Below are positions 52,201 through 64,000 of a stretch of DNA of 64,000 nt, one piece after another. Position numbers and translations under genes: made by a program. The notes beneath the pieces are model-generated. The model did no database searches. It was given only the letters and a program-made list of their open reading frames with translations, and was not told the DNA's origin. How positions within the stretch are numbered: position 1 is the first letter of the stretch; every line of letters begins with the position of its first letter. The stretch is from Cryphonectria parasitica EP155 (taxonomy: Eukaryota; Ascomycota; Sordariomycetes; Diaporthales; Cryphonectriaceae): positions 2,632,068 through 2,696,067 of the forward strand of contig NW_024468910.1 of NCBI RefSeq assembly GCF_011745365.1, written 5' to 3'.

Positions 52201-55200
52201 GAACCATGACGCCCAATCCAGCCTGACAGCTTTGGCGTCAGCGTCATACACACGTCTGAGCGGGAAGAGGTGGTGTATACATCTGCGTCACTTTGGGGCC
52301 GACCATAAACCTACCGTTCCTGGATGCCACCCACCCACCCACAAAGCTTTGGCATAACGTGCCGCCCCTTGCATGTCATTTGCCTTTTTTGCCAGTCTTC
52401 CTTTTAAGAACAAACGCAAAGACCCCATTTTTCCTCTTGGATTTTTGATAGTCCTATTAATCCGCCGGACTTTATACCGCCGGACTTTTACATTCAGCCC
52501 ATAGCCTGCTATTGGCAATACATTTCGGTCAAAAGGAGTTGATCATACTGCCTTTCAACAAAACCACCCCACGCGGCCATCTCTGCCTCCCCCCCCCCCC
52601 GGGTGGTGGAGAATGAGGCCATTTCTAGCCTGCATGACCATCTTCATCCTGCGGGAGGCACCGCCCTGGCCGTGTCTCAGCACTTGACGTACCTTTCCCG
52701 ACACCAATGGAACTCGCACGGGACTCAAGTGAGTCTTGTTGGCCGGCCGCGGGGGTGGCTGGGAAAGGGGTAGCCATCGATTTCCATCTAGAGGGAAGTG
52801 GCCAACGAATCTAAGAGTCGACGGGTCTACTTGTTTCCCTGTCCTTGACGCTCTTCAGCGCCGGACCACCTCGGTCAAGATGACTGGAAGCGCTAGATGT
52901 TCAATCGACAACACTAATGTTCTTCAGCCGTCCAGAATCGGGGAGGTTTTGCGAGTGTGCACATTGCCCCCTGTCAATGAAGGAAAGTAGTCGCCAGCCA
53001 GAGTTCCGAAGGGTATGAAGTTGGTACAACCGACGTTGCGCTCCACAGTGCATCTGGTCACGCGACTTGGCCTGCTGTGATCAGCAGGATGGAGTGAGGT
53101 GGCCATTACCTGCTAACCTTGCCAGCCCAATATATTCTCCAATGATATACGCTCGCCGGCTGCCAGCACCAACTCTAGGTGCAAGGGTCGGCATAAAGGC
53201 CTGAGCGACCGGTGAAGGCACTGCTCCGCAGAACCGTTGGATGACCGTGTTACATTTACCCTCCCAGCAACACAGTTTGGACCCCACCCACAGCAAGACG
53301 AGCTGTCGAGACGGCCTGCTTCCACGTGGATATACGTCTTCCCTCTGCTTTTAAGGCCTGAAGAATTGCCGAGGGACCTCCAATGGCTCTCGCTCTGTAT
53401 TGCTATTTTCCCGAGGTTGAACGGCCTCTCGACTGTTCTGATGTATACAGCCAAGAAAATATTACAGGGAACGGATTTCGGACCTGCGGAATTACACTCA
53501 TTGCTAAGGTAGCTTTTGGTCTGCCGCCCTTCCATCCACTTTCATCTTGTGTTATCTCGTGTGAGTCTCTTGAGGGGGTCCAATATGGAAGTGAGTACGC
53601 TATCAAAGAACATAGTTAAGGCACGGATACAAGACAGACTTGTCAAACAAAAACATAGAAGAAGAAGAAGAATCAACTAAATTGTAATGTTGAAAATTCG
53701 TCCTGAATTGATAGAAACCTATCTGAAGCCCAAGAATTCCCGAGAGCCCTGGTTCAAAAGAACATAAAGTTGAACGAACTTGGGAATCTGCCTCGCCGGA
53801 ACAAGGATGAGATGTCTATAACCGAGAGTTTGAACCCGAGAACACTTGCCCAGAGCTTTCCCGGTAAATATTCCTCACTGTCCTGTCACGCGTGCGTGCT
53901 TCACCTCGGATTCGGAGCACATGTGTTCTGTCTCTGCATATTGTTCCGTGCATAAATGGCTTCATATTTTACTTATGCCGAGGGCTATTGCGGACTTCTG
54001 CTCGGCTTATTTTTGGTCTTTCTTTTCTTTTCTCCCCTTTTTTTTTAAAAAAAAAGAAAGAAAATTCTGTGTGTGTGTCTATGTTTGCTGAGGAATCAAT
54101 TAATTCATTTGCCGGTGATTACTTGTGAAGTTTGATCCCGCGCGGGTGCCTCAAGTCACCAAGAGCATCAATTCTCTCGTTCAAATGTCAGCCCTGATAC
54201 ATCAATGCCCGCCACCGGCGAAGGGGGGGGGGGGTCGATTTGGGTCTTGTCGAGAAGCTCAACAATCATGGCATGGCACTCTTTCCTCGTTTTCCTAATT
54301 TTTCTTCTTCTTCTTGACGAGAGTATTGTTTGGTCAACAAGTATACATATACAATGGCGTCCTACGACACAAGATAGGATTAGATTAGAAACCAGCCATC
54401 ACATGGAGCAGGGAAACAAGCAGAATTTTACTTTTTTTGTTCTTTTTTTTTTTTTTTTTTCTTTCCTTTTCTTCCTTGTTCATTTCTCCCAAGACCATGA
54501 GGAACGGGCCTTCTTCATCCCACCGAATTCTCAGACAGGCAACTCAAAACGCCTCCTACGTCCAGGGCGTTCAAATGGGCGTGGGGGGTTTTTGGGGAGG
54601 GAGGGAAGTAGGGGGGGGTGTGGCCCTCGCGCATGATCACCACCCCCTCAGCGCGCGGAATGGGGGGATCCGGAGGGCAAGGTGCCAGCCACCTGGCGAA
54701 TGGAAGTAGACTTTTGTAAAGACAAAGAAGAAGAAAATGAAAGGGAAGAGAGGGGGGGGGGGGGGGAAACCAGGGAAGAGGGCGGAGGAGGGGTCTTTAG
54801 TAGAGCAGACGGCGTGGATTGTGCACATTAGCACGTTTTGTTGTAATTACATGCTGCACGTGTGCTCGATCGTTCAATTGCAGTGCGTTATATGAGTAAT
54901 TATTGTACCAGAGATCTTAGATGCACGTCATAGAATGACGAGTGTGGTAAAGAGGAAGGGGATTCAAGGTCAAGCTGATGTGTCGCATTCTTTCTCTAGA
55001 GCGGAACAACATCCCGTGCATCTCATCAACAATGACGGTAAACGTTTTCGGTGGTGAATTGTCGCGATATATTACCCTCCCCTTCCACATCCGCCAGTTC
55101 CTCAAGAATGTCGAGGACCAGCTTTTCCCACCGTCGAGGAATACTCATCACGATGATGATCTTGTGTGATTCAAAGTCAAAGAAGGCGTACCTCGAGATC

Positions 55201-55757
55201 CCATAATTACTTTGTAAGAACTGCGTTGTTCTGTGTATTGTTTGTGAAGATTCTCACTTGAACTACGTTACTTACGTTCACCATCCTGGGGCCTGAGTTT
55301 TGAGCATATGAAAGCTAGACAAGGGCGTATAACACCTTAGAACTCCTCCGATTTACAAACAAGGCAGCAACAGGTCTTCTCTAAGCTCTGAACCCACAGC
55401 ACCGATATCAGCATGATCAAGAGTGACGAACGGATTAGCATTGATAACGTCCATAAGACTGACTGCATGAGCCACATGCTAGCTAGAATTTCCCTGCCGT
55501 CCACGAATCCGTAGATTGAGAAAAGAAAAGGAACAGGCAAACCCATTTTCCGTTCCGTTCCATACCAAACACCACGCCTTGCGCACTTTGTTACGAAACC
55601 CATCCAGATCTCTAGGAATGTTCTTGGAAGAAAAGAAGAAGAAGAAGAAGAAGAAGAAAGCATTGTTACCGCCCAGCCATCTCTGTACTCTGCCTCTTCT
55701 TGGGCCTTGACAGATGAGGAGGAAGGATGATAACGATGGTGCTGCCTCCACCCACGC
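46258..55757. other. 9.5-kb gene-poor interval
   Basis: Between the 5' end of the AreA-like gene and the 3' end of the SDR gene. I find no frame with family motifs, no paired exons and no tRNA-like B box. It has G/C homopolymers (about 47888, 50849, 52591, 54223-54234, 54752-54766) and several polypurine or polypyrimidine stretches. A long upstream regulatory region, lncRNA or decayed DNA all remain possible. Confidence 0.6.
46605..46644. repeat. (GACT)10 microsatellite
   Basis: Ten perfect GACT units, about 350 bp upstream of the AreA-like start codon and so probably in its leader or promoter. Confidence 0.97.
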
Positions 55758-57311
<1,554 letters not shown>

Positions 57312-58747
57312 CTTTGTTTGTGAGGGAGATGAGGTAGGGTTGTTGTCGATGTTTGTTGTTTTGTGAGGTCGAAGTCGGGTTTGGTAAGGAGGAAAGCTGT
57401 CGAATCAAACTTGGTGCGTAAGCAGCAAGAAGATGGGGCAAAGATTATGAGAGGGGAAGTGGGAGGAAAGCCTGAGCTGAATTCAGAGACAAAAAGGCGT
57501 CGGGGTTGAGGTGAGACTGGAGGGGGGGAGGGGCGGCCTCTGTCGACCTGCTGTGAACTTGTGTGCGTGTGCGTGTATGTGTGTGTGTGTTAAAGTGAAG
57601 TAAGAGAATGGGCAGCAGCAAACTTCACGTGACAGAGCTGATCAATAGAATTGGATGCAATGTGAGGTGAAACTCGATAGATTGAGAGACACTGTGAATG
57701 TGTGGTGGCACTGATGAGGGGGTGGAAGCTGGTTGGTTGGGCAGTAGGCAAGTTTACTGTTCAAGTGAGTGACAGGGACTTGATGTTTGGTTTTTCATAT
57801 TTATATAAAAACTCCTCTAGGGCTGGATCTAATTGGGAGATGGATAGGATTGTTCTAGATGCGTGACGTGTCGGTGGAGGAGAAGGACAAGGAGGAGAAT
57901 TGGGTGTAGACGAGGGTGTCTGTAGTCCTGACCTACGAGCGTGACCGGCGCGTGTTATTGAGTCTGGTGATGGACGAAGGAAGGATGAATGGGGACCTGG
58001 TAACTTAGTCAGTTAGGGTCACGATATGCATGGAATTGCATGGAGGCTTTTACTCCCACCACTGACAGGGCACCTACAGCTTATTTCCTTTCCTTTCTTT
58101 TTCCTTCTTTCTCTTCCTTTGCCTTGCCTTTGTCATCTGACTACCCCCCTCCCCTTTGAAGGATGATCGTTTACTATGTAGGTAAAGCATTGTCCAACGC
58201 CTTTTTGACATCACCCTGTGTAGATCCATAGCTGCCCCCCTCCTCTCCCCACATAGATTACTTTCGTAGTAGCTAAAACAGGTCTGACAGTATAATTGGG
58301 GAAGAAGAAGGGTACTAAGTAGGGAGGGGGGTAGAAACCAATCCAATAAAGTCAAATTCAATTTTTTTTATTAAAAATAATAACACAAAAAATACTTGCC
58401 ATAGTAGGTGAAACCTGCCCGCAGCCCTAACTCTCTTCTTCTCCACAGCCCCCCCCCCTGCTTTTCGTCGTATTGCATGGGGGATGGGTCTCTCGGCTGC
58501 CAGCCATGCAGGCAACGCACGCTAGTGGGGTCCAATCCATCCCCCGTTGCTTCTGCAGCATTGCATGAAACATACAAGTAGTATGTACCATGAACAAAGT
58601 ACTTTGTACCTCGAACCCCACACGCTCAAGTAGTTAACACTTGGGGAACAAAGTTTCCGAAGACAAGGGCCCTGCAACATCAGTTGGGTTTTTTGTCGAA
58701 TTGGGCCTGCGCTAGGTCGACCCGAGACGGCCGACCTCGCTCGTGGC

Positions 58748-58757
58748 CACACACACA

Positions 58758-58792
<35 letters not shown>
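58748..58792. repeat. (CA)n microsatellite
   Basis: A CA dinucleotide run with one CAAAA interruption near its start, followed by a degenerate ACACAGACAC tail. Confidence 0.95.
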
Positions 58793-58795
<3 letters not shown>

Positions 58796-59588
58796 CACAC
58801 ACACAGACACACAACAAACCCACCGCTCAGATGCAGCCCAAGGGGGCAGCAGGGGCGGGATGCTGGGTCGGCCGGTCGGTCTCGAAGCTATGCGTGCCGT
58901 GTGTGCGTGGGTGCGTGGGTGCGTGGGTTGAGTTGTTGGGCTCACATGACGAGGGCGACAGAGATCCGTCGGTGAGATTGTGGCTTAGAAACGGGGGGCC
59001 AAGAAGGAGAAGAAGAGGTATCGTGAGATTATGATAGCCTGGTGCGCTCTTCTGATCATCTGGCTGCATGGCTCCAGACCCTCCTCTCGTGGTGTGAGAG
59101 CCAAGGACATCATCGTTACACAGTTTCGGACCACCTCTGCACAGTTGATAGCGTGCCATGTGTGCAATCAATCAGTCTTCAAGCCACATAGCACTCAAGA
59201 TTTCCACGTCCATTCACAATACATTAAGTGTATATTTTTATTTCGTGCCAACAACATATTCTGTTCTCTATCGTATCCCGTGTATAGAAAAGGGACAGAA
59301 AAGAAAGGAGAAAAAAAAACCAAAAGGAAATGTGGCCTGGCCCAGAAGCATCATCAAAAACGTGAGAACATCGTCCTCCATTTCGCCCTGATGAGTATTG
59401 TGAGACAGCTGACCCCGGGTATCCAATAAGAAGAAGAAAAACCCACGTCCAGTGTTTTATCCCCAACCTCCCGCCTCACCCAATTATACCAATACCGATA
59501 CATAATTTGCCGCCCCCCCCCCCCCAACAGAAATAGAGATATATATATGTGTATTTCATGTGACAGATGAGAAAGTGAAAAAGAGAGG

Positions 59589-59591
<3 letters not shown>

Positions 59592-59631
<40 letters not shown>

Positions 59632-59640
59632 CGCGCGCGT
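59592..59640. repeat. (GT)15(GC)9 alternating tract
   Basis: About 48 bp of uninterrupted purine-pyrimidine alternation, GT units then GC units, ending in GT. It lies about 230 bp beyond the stop codon of the large gene at the right edge. Confidence 0.96.
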
Positions 59641-59870
59641 TGTATGAGGGTCCATGAGAACATCCCATATTGTGACAGTCTTCATCCACCTATTTCCGTC
59701 TTTCACAACCAACAGGAAAACCTCCTCACATCATCTCCATATACAATCAAGACCTCGCAGCCCATTCGTAGCGAAAAGAACATGGGGAGGTCCCACCAGG
59801 TCCGGCGCGAGGGACGTCGTGGTGGTGGCGGCGGGGGTGACGAGGGTTCGTGTTCCTCGCATGATGCCTC

Positions 59871-62800
59871 CTACTCGTCGAGCTTGAACATCCTCCTCAG
59901 TGCCCCAAACTTCTTCTTCTTCCTTCCCCCCTCCGCACCGCTCATGCCGTCGGCGCCCTCCGATTTGGCTGTGGTATTCGTAGACTGTCTCCTCATCTTG
60001 AACCCAGGCCGTGGCAGCGCCGACAGTGACTTGGCGTGTCTGGGTGCGCTCGCATCATCATCTCCGTTTTCGGCCTGCGCGTCGTGATCCTGGGCGTCCT
60101 CCTCATTGTGGTCGTGGTCAAGATCGTCTTCTGCTGCGTTGTCTGGCGCCTGGGCTCCGTCGTTGCTCAGCGGCCATCCTCCTCCCGCCGCCCGCAGCGA
60201 CGCGAGCTCTTCGGGTGTCCTCTCCAGGCCCGTGTCGCGCCGTGCCGCACTGTCTGTCAGCCTGGAGCGGGAAATCTTGCCGCTGTCGCCGCCGTCGTGT
60301 TTCTTGTTGCGCCGAAGCACCGAGGACATGAATCCGCTCCGCCTTGAAGACGGTCGCCCCGCACCGGTGGCACCACGACCAGACTGGTTCTGACTGGCGG
60401 CTGCTGCTTTTGTTGTTGCTGCTGGCGTCTGTTGCTCACCCTCTCCGTCTTGGCTGGCGCCCTCGTCATCATCAGATAGCTCCTCCTCTTCTGGCAGCGG
60501 TGGGCTCGGTGCGTCGTCTCTGCGTGCTCGCATCGTCTTGGGAATACCGCCAGTCAGGCGTGATAGAGGCTCCGCGGCGGCGGCAACCACTGGCCGACCG
60601 TCTCCTTCTTCATCGCTCGAGTCATCAAACCGGCTCACGTGTCGCCGACGTGAGACGCCCTCGTCATCGTCACTTGAATCATCACCAAACCTCGACGTCC
60701 GCACGCCGCCACCACTCTTCTTCCCCTCCGCTGACGCCCGGCCGCCAAAGTGACCCGCGAAGCGTAGGTGTTTTGTTGTACTCCCCCGCCCACCAGAGTC
60801 GTTCGAACCCCGCCTTCTATGGGAGGACGAGGAGGAGGCGGCGGCAGAGTCTCCACGCAGCGTCGTGCGCATCCGTGTTCCCATACTGACCGGCGGCGAT
60901 GCGCCCGTCATCGAGAGCCGGCTGCTGCTGGTGCCGGCGTGGGGCTGTCCGTCCACGGTAGGAGGATCGGCGCCTGCACTGCGCATTGTCTTGCGGCTAA
61001 AACCAAATCCTGCGCTGGCGGGGCGTGCGCGCTTGAAGCTGCTCGCGCTCGAGTCGGACCCGCGGCGGCGCAGGCCCAGCTGCTGATATTGTATGGCGCT
61101 GTCGTTCTCTGACACGGTACGCATATGCTTGCTGGAAGTAGTGGGAGAAGTGGCCATGGGAGCCATGCCCGTGGCTGGCTGGTACGACATGGGCCTCTGC
61201 TGCTGCTCTGGCGCACTAGATCTCATAGACTTGCGCATATGTGCACCTCCCGTTCTCTCGGCGACGGGCTGTGATGGTCTCGCCTCTGGAGAACGCATCG
61301 ATTTTCGTAGACGCGCCCCTCCATCTGCCTTGACGACAGGCGCCCGTTGTTGACGCTGCTGGGCTCTTGCGTCGGGGTGATTCCTCTTCTTCTCACTTCC
61401 CAACACATAATCTTCTACCAGCCCCATCTTAGTCCCAGGCTTGATCATGTACGTCCGGTCTGAGCTCGCTTGGACGGACGCCGCCGCCGCTGTTCCTGCC
61501 TTTTTCTGTTGGTCGAGGAGGGCCTTCTTCTCCGCCATCCTCTGCTCTGTCGACTTCTTGCGCCGAGGCTTCTTCGCCGCCGCCGCCTGTTGGTGCGGCA
61601 CGTCCTCCTCGAGATCACCCTCGATGCCGGCCTCCTCGACAGCTTCCTTCTCCAGCAGCGCACGCTTGTCGGTGGAGAGGCTCCTCCAGTAGGCCTTGGC
61701 TGCCGCCCACGGGTCGTCGTCATCGTCGTTGCCTGGCTCCATAACTGCCGGCAGACCAGGTCCTCGCGGTTGCGGTGTCGGCGTGGTGACGACCTCGTCG
61801 CGCTGTGGCTGTGGCTGTGCTTTGTCTGTCACATTGCTGCTGCGAGACGGTGGTGGTGTCTGGACGGCGGAGACAGGGCTGTCCACAACGGCGGCAAGTG
61901 ACTGGAACCCATCACCGTCGACGTCCGAGAGGTCCTCATAGGCATCGCTGTAGACACTATTTCCGTCAGACTCCTCTCCCTCCTCGTCGCCACCGTATAT
62001 GGGCTCGTGGTGGTCATGAAGGACCGGCTGGTGGGTTGCTAGGACCGTACTCGGCGTATGCGTTGTCGCCGTGGTGTCCTCTGCCTGCGTGACAGGCTCA
62101 AATGCGGCCTCCCTAGCCGGGGCGTGCTCATCATCGGTCGTCTCCGTCTCCGTCTCTGGAAATTCCCCCGGGAAATGAACAATATAGGACGCGCGTCCCT
62201 GCTGCTGCTGCTGCTGCCGCCCTCCCTCATGTTCGTGCTCGAGGCCAGGACTCGGCTGCGTGATCGAGATGGTTGGTGGCAGTGCTACTGCTGCGTTCTT
62301 GGTCTTGGCCATCGTATCGCGGCTACCAAAGTCCTTGACATCCACCACTGCGCCCATACCTTCTGCTGCAATACCACGTGCTGCAGACCCATTGGACTTT
62401 TCTGAAGGGAGGAGGTCGGACACCGCTGGGGCCACCACAGTCGACGCCTGGCTGATGTGGCTCTCCTCAGCGTCAAGCCTGGGCGTGTCAGCCAGCAGCG
62501 CGGCATCGTCGTCGTCTGAGCTGTCCGTCGTGTCTGCGTACCCGTCGCCCTCGATAGACGTAACCACGGGTGGCAGCGGCTCGCGCACTTTGGATATATT
62601 GGCGCCATTCCTTGGCCCACCTTGCTCCTGCTGCATGATGAGCCCGCCCAGGGCGTGATCGCTGGACTGGCCAGGCGGTATTGGAGAGCTAGAAGGCTTG
62701 CCCTCGAGGTCTGGGGTCGACGGCTCAGATGCCTCCAGAAGGGGCTCCTGAGGCCTGACGAGAGGACGCTCCTCCGTCGGCCTGGGCGACTGCTTCCGGC

Positions 62801-63335
62801 CCCTGATGCTGCCGAAACTGGGCAGTGCAGGGCGTGGCTTCATTACTTCGTCGTCCTCGAGAGGTGCTGCTGCTGCGTCCTTCTTCTTGCCTATCCCAAG
62901 TGTGTTGTACCACGGCCGCTTGCTATTGGTGGAGGAGCTCACAGCAGCTGCTTGTTGTGCTTGTGAGCTCGGCGGTACAGGGCTGTCCATCTCGCCATCG
63001 CCGGCAGCCTCGCCAACCACGACGGTGTTCTCATCGTCGAAGCTGACGCGGACAGACTTCTTCCGCTGCGGAGGGGGCGCCACCTCTTGCTGCGTCGTTG
63101 CATCGACGGTGGATGTGTCTGAAGACGCCTCGCCTGGAGGTGACGCACCGCGCGAGGGGCTGCGCTTCAGGACGGACTTGCGAGGCGAGAGGGACCTCGC
63201 TGGTGGTTCGTGCTTGACCACCAGCGTGTCTTGGACGGGGCCGAAGCGGGCAGTGCGTACGGGGCTGTTGGACTGCGCGCGGCGGGACTCACGGCGGAGG
63301 TGAGCCTCTGTGCCTCGAGGCTCGACATGTTGTTG

Positions 63336-63369
<34 letters not shown>

Positions 63370-64000
63370 GTAGTAGTAAGAGCATTGGCCGCTTGTGGTG
63401 CTGTAGCTGTGGTCGGGGCTGCTGCGAGCTCAACAGGAGCTGTGGGCGGCGGCGGTGGCACATCAGCAGGCTTGTCGTCTGTGTTCTCGCTATGTGGTGG
63501 AGATGGGACGCCGTGAGTATAAACACTGCCCCTCACTGGAACAGCATCCAGAGCTGCTGCGGCTGCGACAGTCGGCTGCATCGCAAAGGGAGCCTCAAGT
63601 TCGGCGTCTGAATCAGGCTCTGCCTCGTTTTCTTGTTGTTCTTCCTCTTCTTCCTCGCGTACCACCGACGGTCGCCTGTGCAAGCCACCTTCAAGCATCT
63701 CAGGGAGCGGAGACGGGAAAACCTCGGGCGCATTGGACGCAGGCGACATGGAGATCTCGGTATGACCAATGCGAGGCTCTTCTGCTGCCATCCTTTCCAT
63801 CTCCAGCCTCGGTGCTTCAGGGACGGCCTCGAGGGCGGGTTGTTCGTAGACATAAGGTTCTCCCTCCTCGTCCTGCTGCTGGACGTAATGTTCTTGCTGT
63901 TGCTGTTGCTGCTGTTGCCGTTGCTGCCGTTGCTGCCCCTCCCCCTCGTCCCCTCGATGAGACCGGAGACTAGCAGCGGCAGCCATCTGTGCCTCGCTAG
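59871..64000 (-). CDS. Large low-complexity protein, 5' end uncertain
   Basis: At least 1371 aa from the ATG at 63986 in one exon. The frame is still open to the window edge (SEAQ before that Met), and a CTAG just there could be an intron acceptor, so the gene probably starts outside. Mostly disordered, acidic and Ser-rich, with Gln runs near residues 18-31 and 210-222. A more conserved-looking block, DPWAAAKAYWRSLSTDKR, lies at about 757-774. From about 888 a short basic motif (RKSMR, HMRKSMRS, KHMRTV, RKTMRS, RMRTTLR, PKTMRAR) recurs between Ser-rich spacers. The C-terminus, KKKKFGALRRMFKLDE, is a basic amphipathic segment. I do not recognise a family. A membrane-cortex scaffold is conceivable from the basic helices but is only a guess. 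Confidence 0.75.
63331..63366 (-). repeat. Polyglutamine-coding CAA/CAG run
   Basis: In the coding sense this is CAG repeated about eight times and then CAA about five times, giving a run of 12-13 Gln in the large right-edge protein. Pure CAG stretches are prone to length change. Confidence 0.9.

Larger units (their letters stand above)
57312..59870. other. Intergenic region with dinucleotide repeats
   Basis: It holds the SDR upstream region and the 3' region of the large right-hand gene. Repeats are listed separately. The palindrome ACAAAGTACTTTGT lies at 58594-58607. No gene recognised. Confidence 0.6.

Noticed and set aside
53113..53535. 140-aa minus-strand frame
   Set aside because: No motif or splice partners; frames of this size are expected by chance in about 9 kb of balanced composition.
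54978..55169. 63-aa frame resembling a C-terminal exon
   Set aside because: No upstream exon in a matching frame could be found.
58700..59040. TH- and TG-repeat frames over the (CA)n tract
   Set aside because: Microsatellite artefact.
60536..61112. Open frames on the + strand opposite the large right-edge gene
   Set aside because: Shadows of a GC-rich, biased coding sequence.

Overview
The window looks like nuclear DNA of a filamentous ascomycete (Pezizomycotina; a Sordariomycete is plausible but not proven). Genes are monocistronic, with short GT-AG introns (58-248 nt), and several families known mainly from Pezizomycotina are present: RfeG-like, DUF8035, DUF6594 and an AreA GATA-like PF08550 protein. 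Intergenic DNA is long and rich in microsatellites. I see no tRNA, rRNA, CRISPR array or intact transposon.

Layout. 1-200: 3' end of a short-chain dehydrogenase (+). 0.9-1.5 kb: small secreted cysteine protein (-). 4.1-5.9 kb: Dal5/Liz1-type MFS permease (+). 6.5-8.1 kb: a repeat district with three tandem-repeat systems of 40, 8 and 22 bp. 8.9-11.3 kb: secreted GH47 alpha-mannosidase (+). 11.6-12.2 kb: DUF1810 protein rebuilt from two exons (-). 13.9-15.6 kb: arylsulfatase (+). 16.7-18.9 kb: DUF8035 Arg/Pro-rich protein (-). 24.2-28.0 kb: SNF2/RING (Uls1-like) ATPase (+), convergent with an ENPP-type phosphodiesterase (28.6-31.2 kb, -). 32.8-33.9 kb: DUF6594 membrane protein (-). 34.7-35.6 kb: RfeG-like protein (+). 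36.0-37.5 kb and 38.0-40.0 kb: isovaleryl-CoA dehydrogenase (-) and methylcrotonyl-CoA carboxylase beta subunit (+), divergent over 536 bp. 40.5-41.6 kb: Cys-cluster protein with a coding tandem repeat (+). 44.4-46.3 kb: AreA GATA-like protein (-). 46.3-55.8 kb: a 9.5 kb stretch with no recognisable gene. 55.8-57.3 kb: arabinitol-dehydrogenase-like SDR with a long leader (-). 59.9 kb to the right edge: a large low-complexity protein (-), probably continuing outside.

How genes relate. The only clear pathway link is leucine breakdown: IVD makes 3-methylcrotonyl-CoA and MCC carboxylates it, and the two genes share one divergent promoter. The MFS permease, mannosidase, sulfatase and secreted protein fit nutrient scavenging or surface chemistry, but nothing shows that they act together.

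I did not find a convincing new multi-gene system. The most interesting unexplained signals are the octamer array with sharp unit switches (7041-7384), a degenerate 22-bp minisatellite (7887-8040), three copies of the palindrome TACTTAAGTA in intergenic DNA, a roughly 99-bp tandem repeat inside a gene (41039-41566), and the long gene-free interval. Exon limits were set by eye from splice consensus, frame and family motifs; no alignment or search was run.
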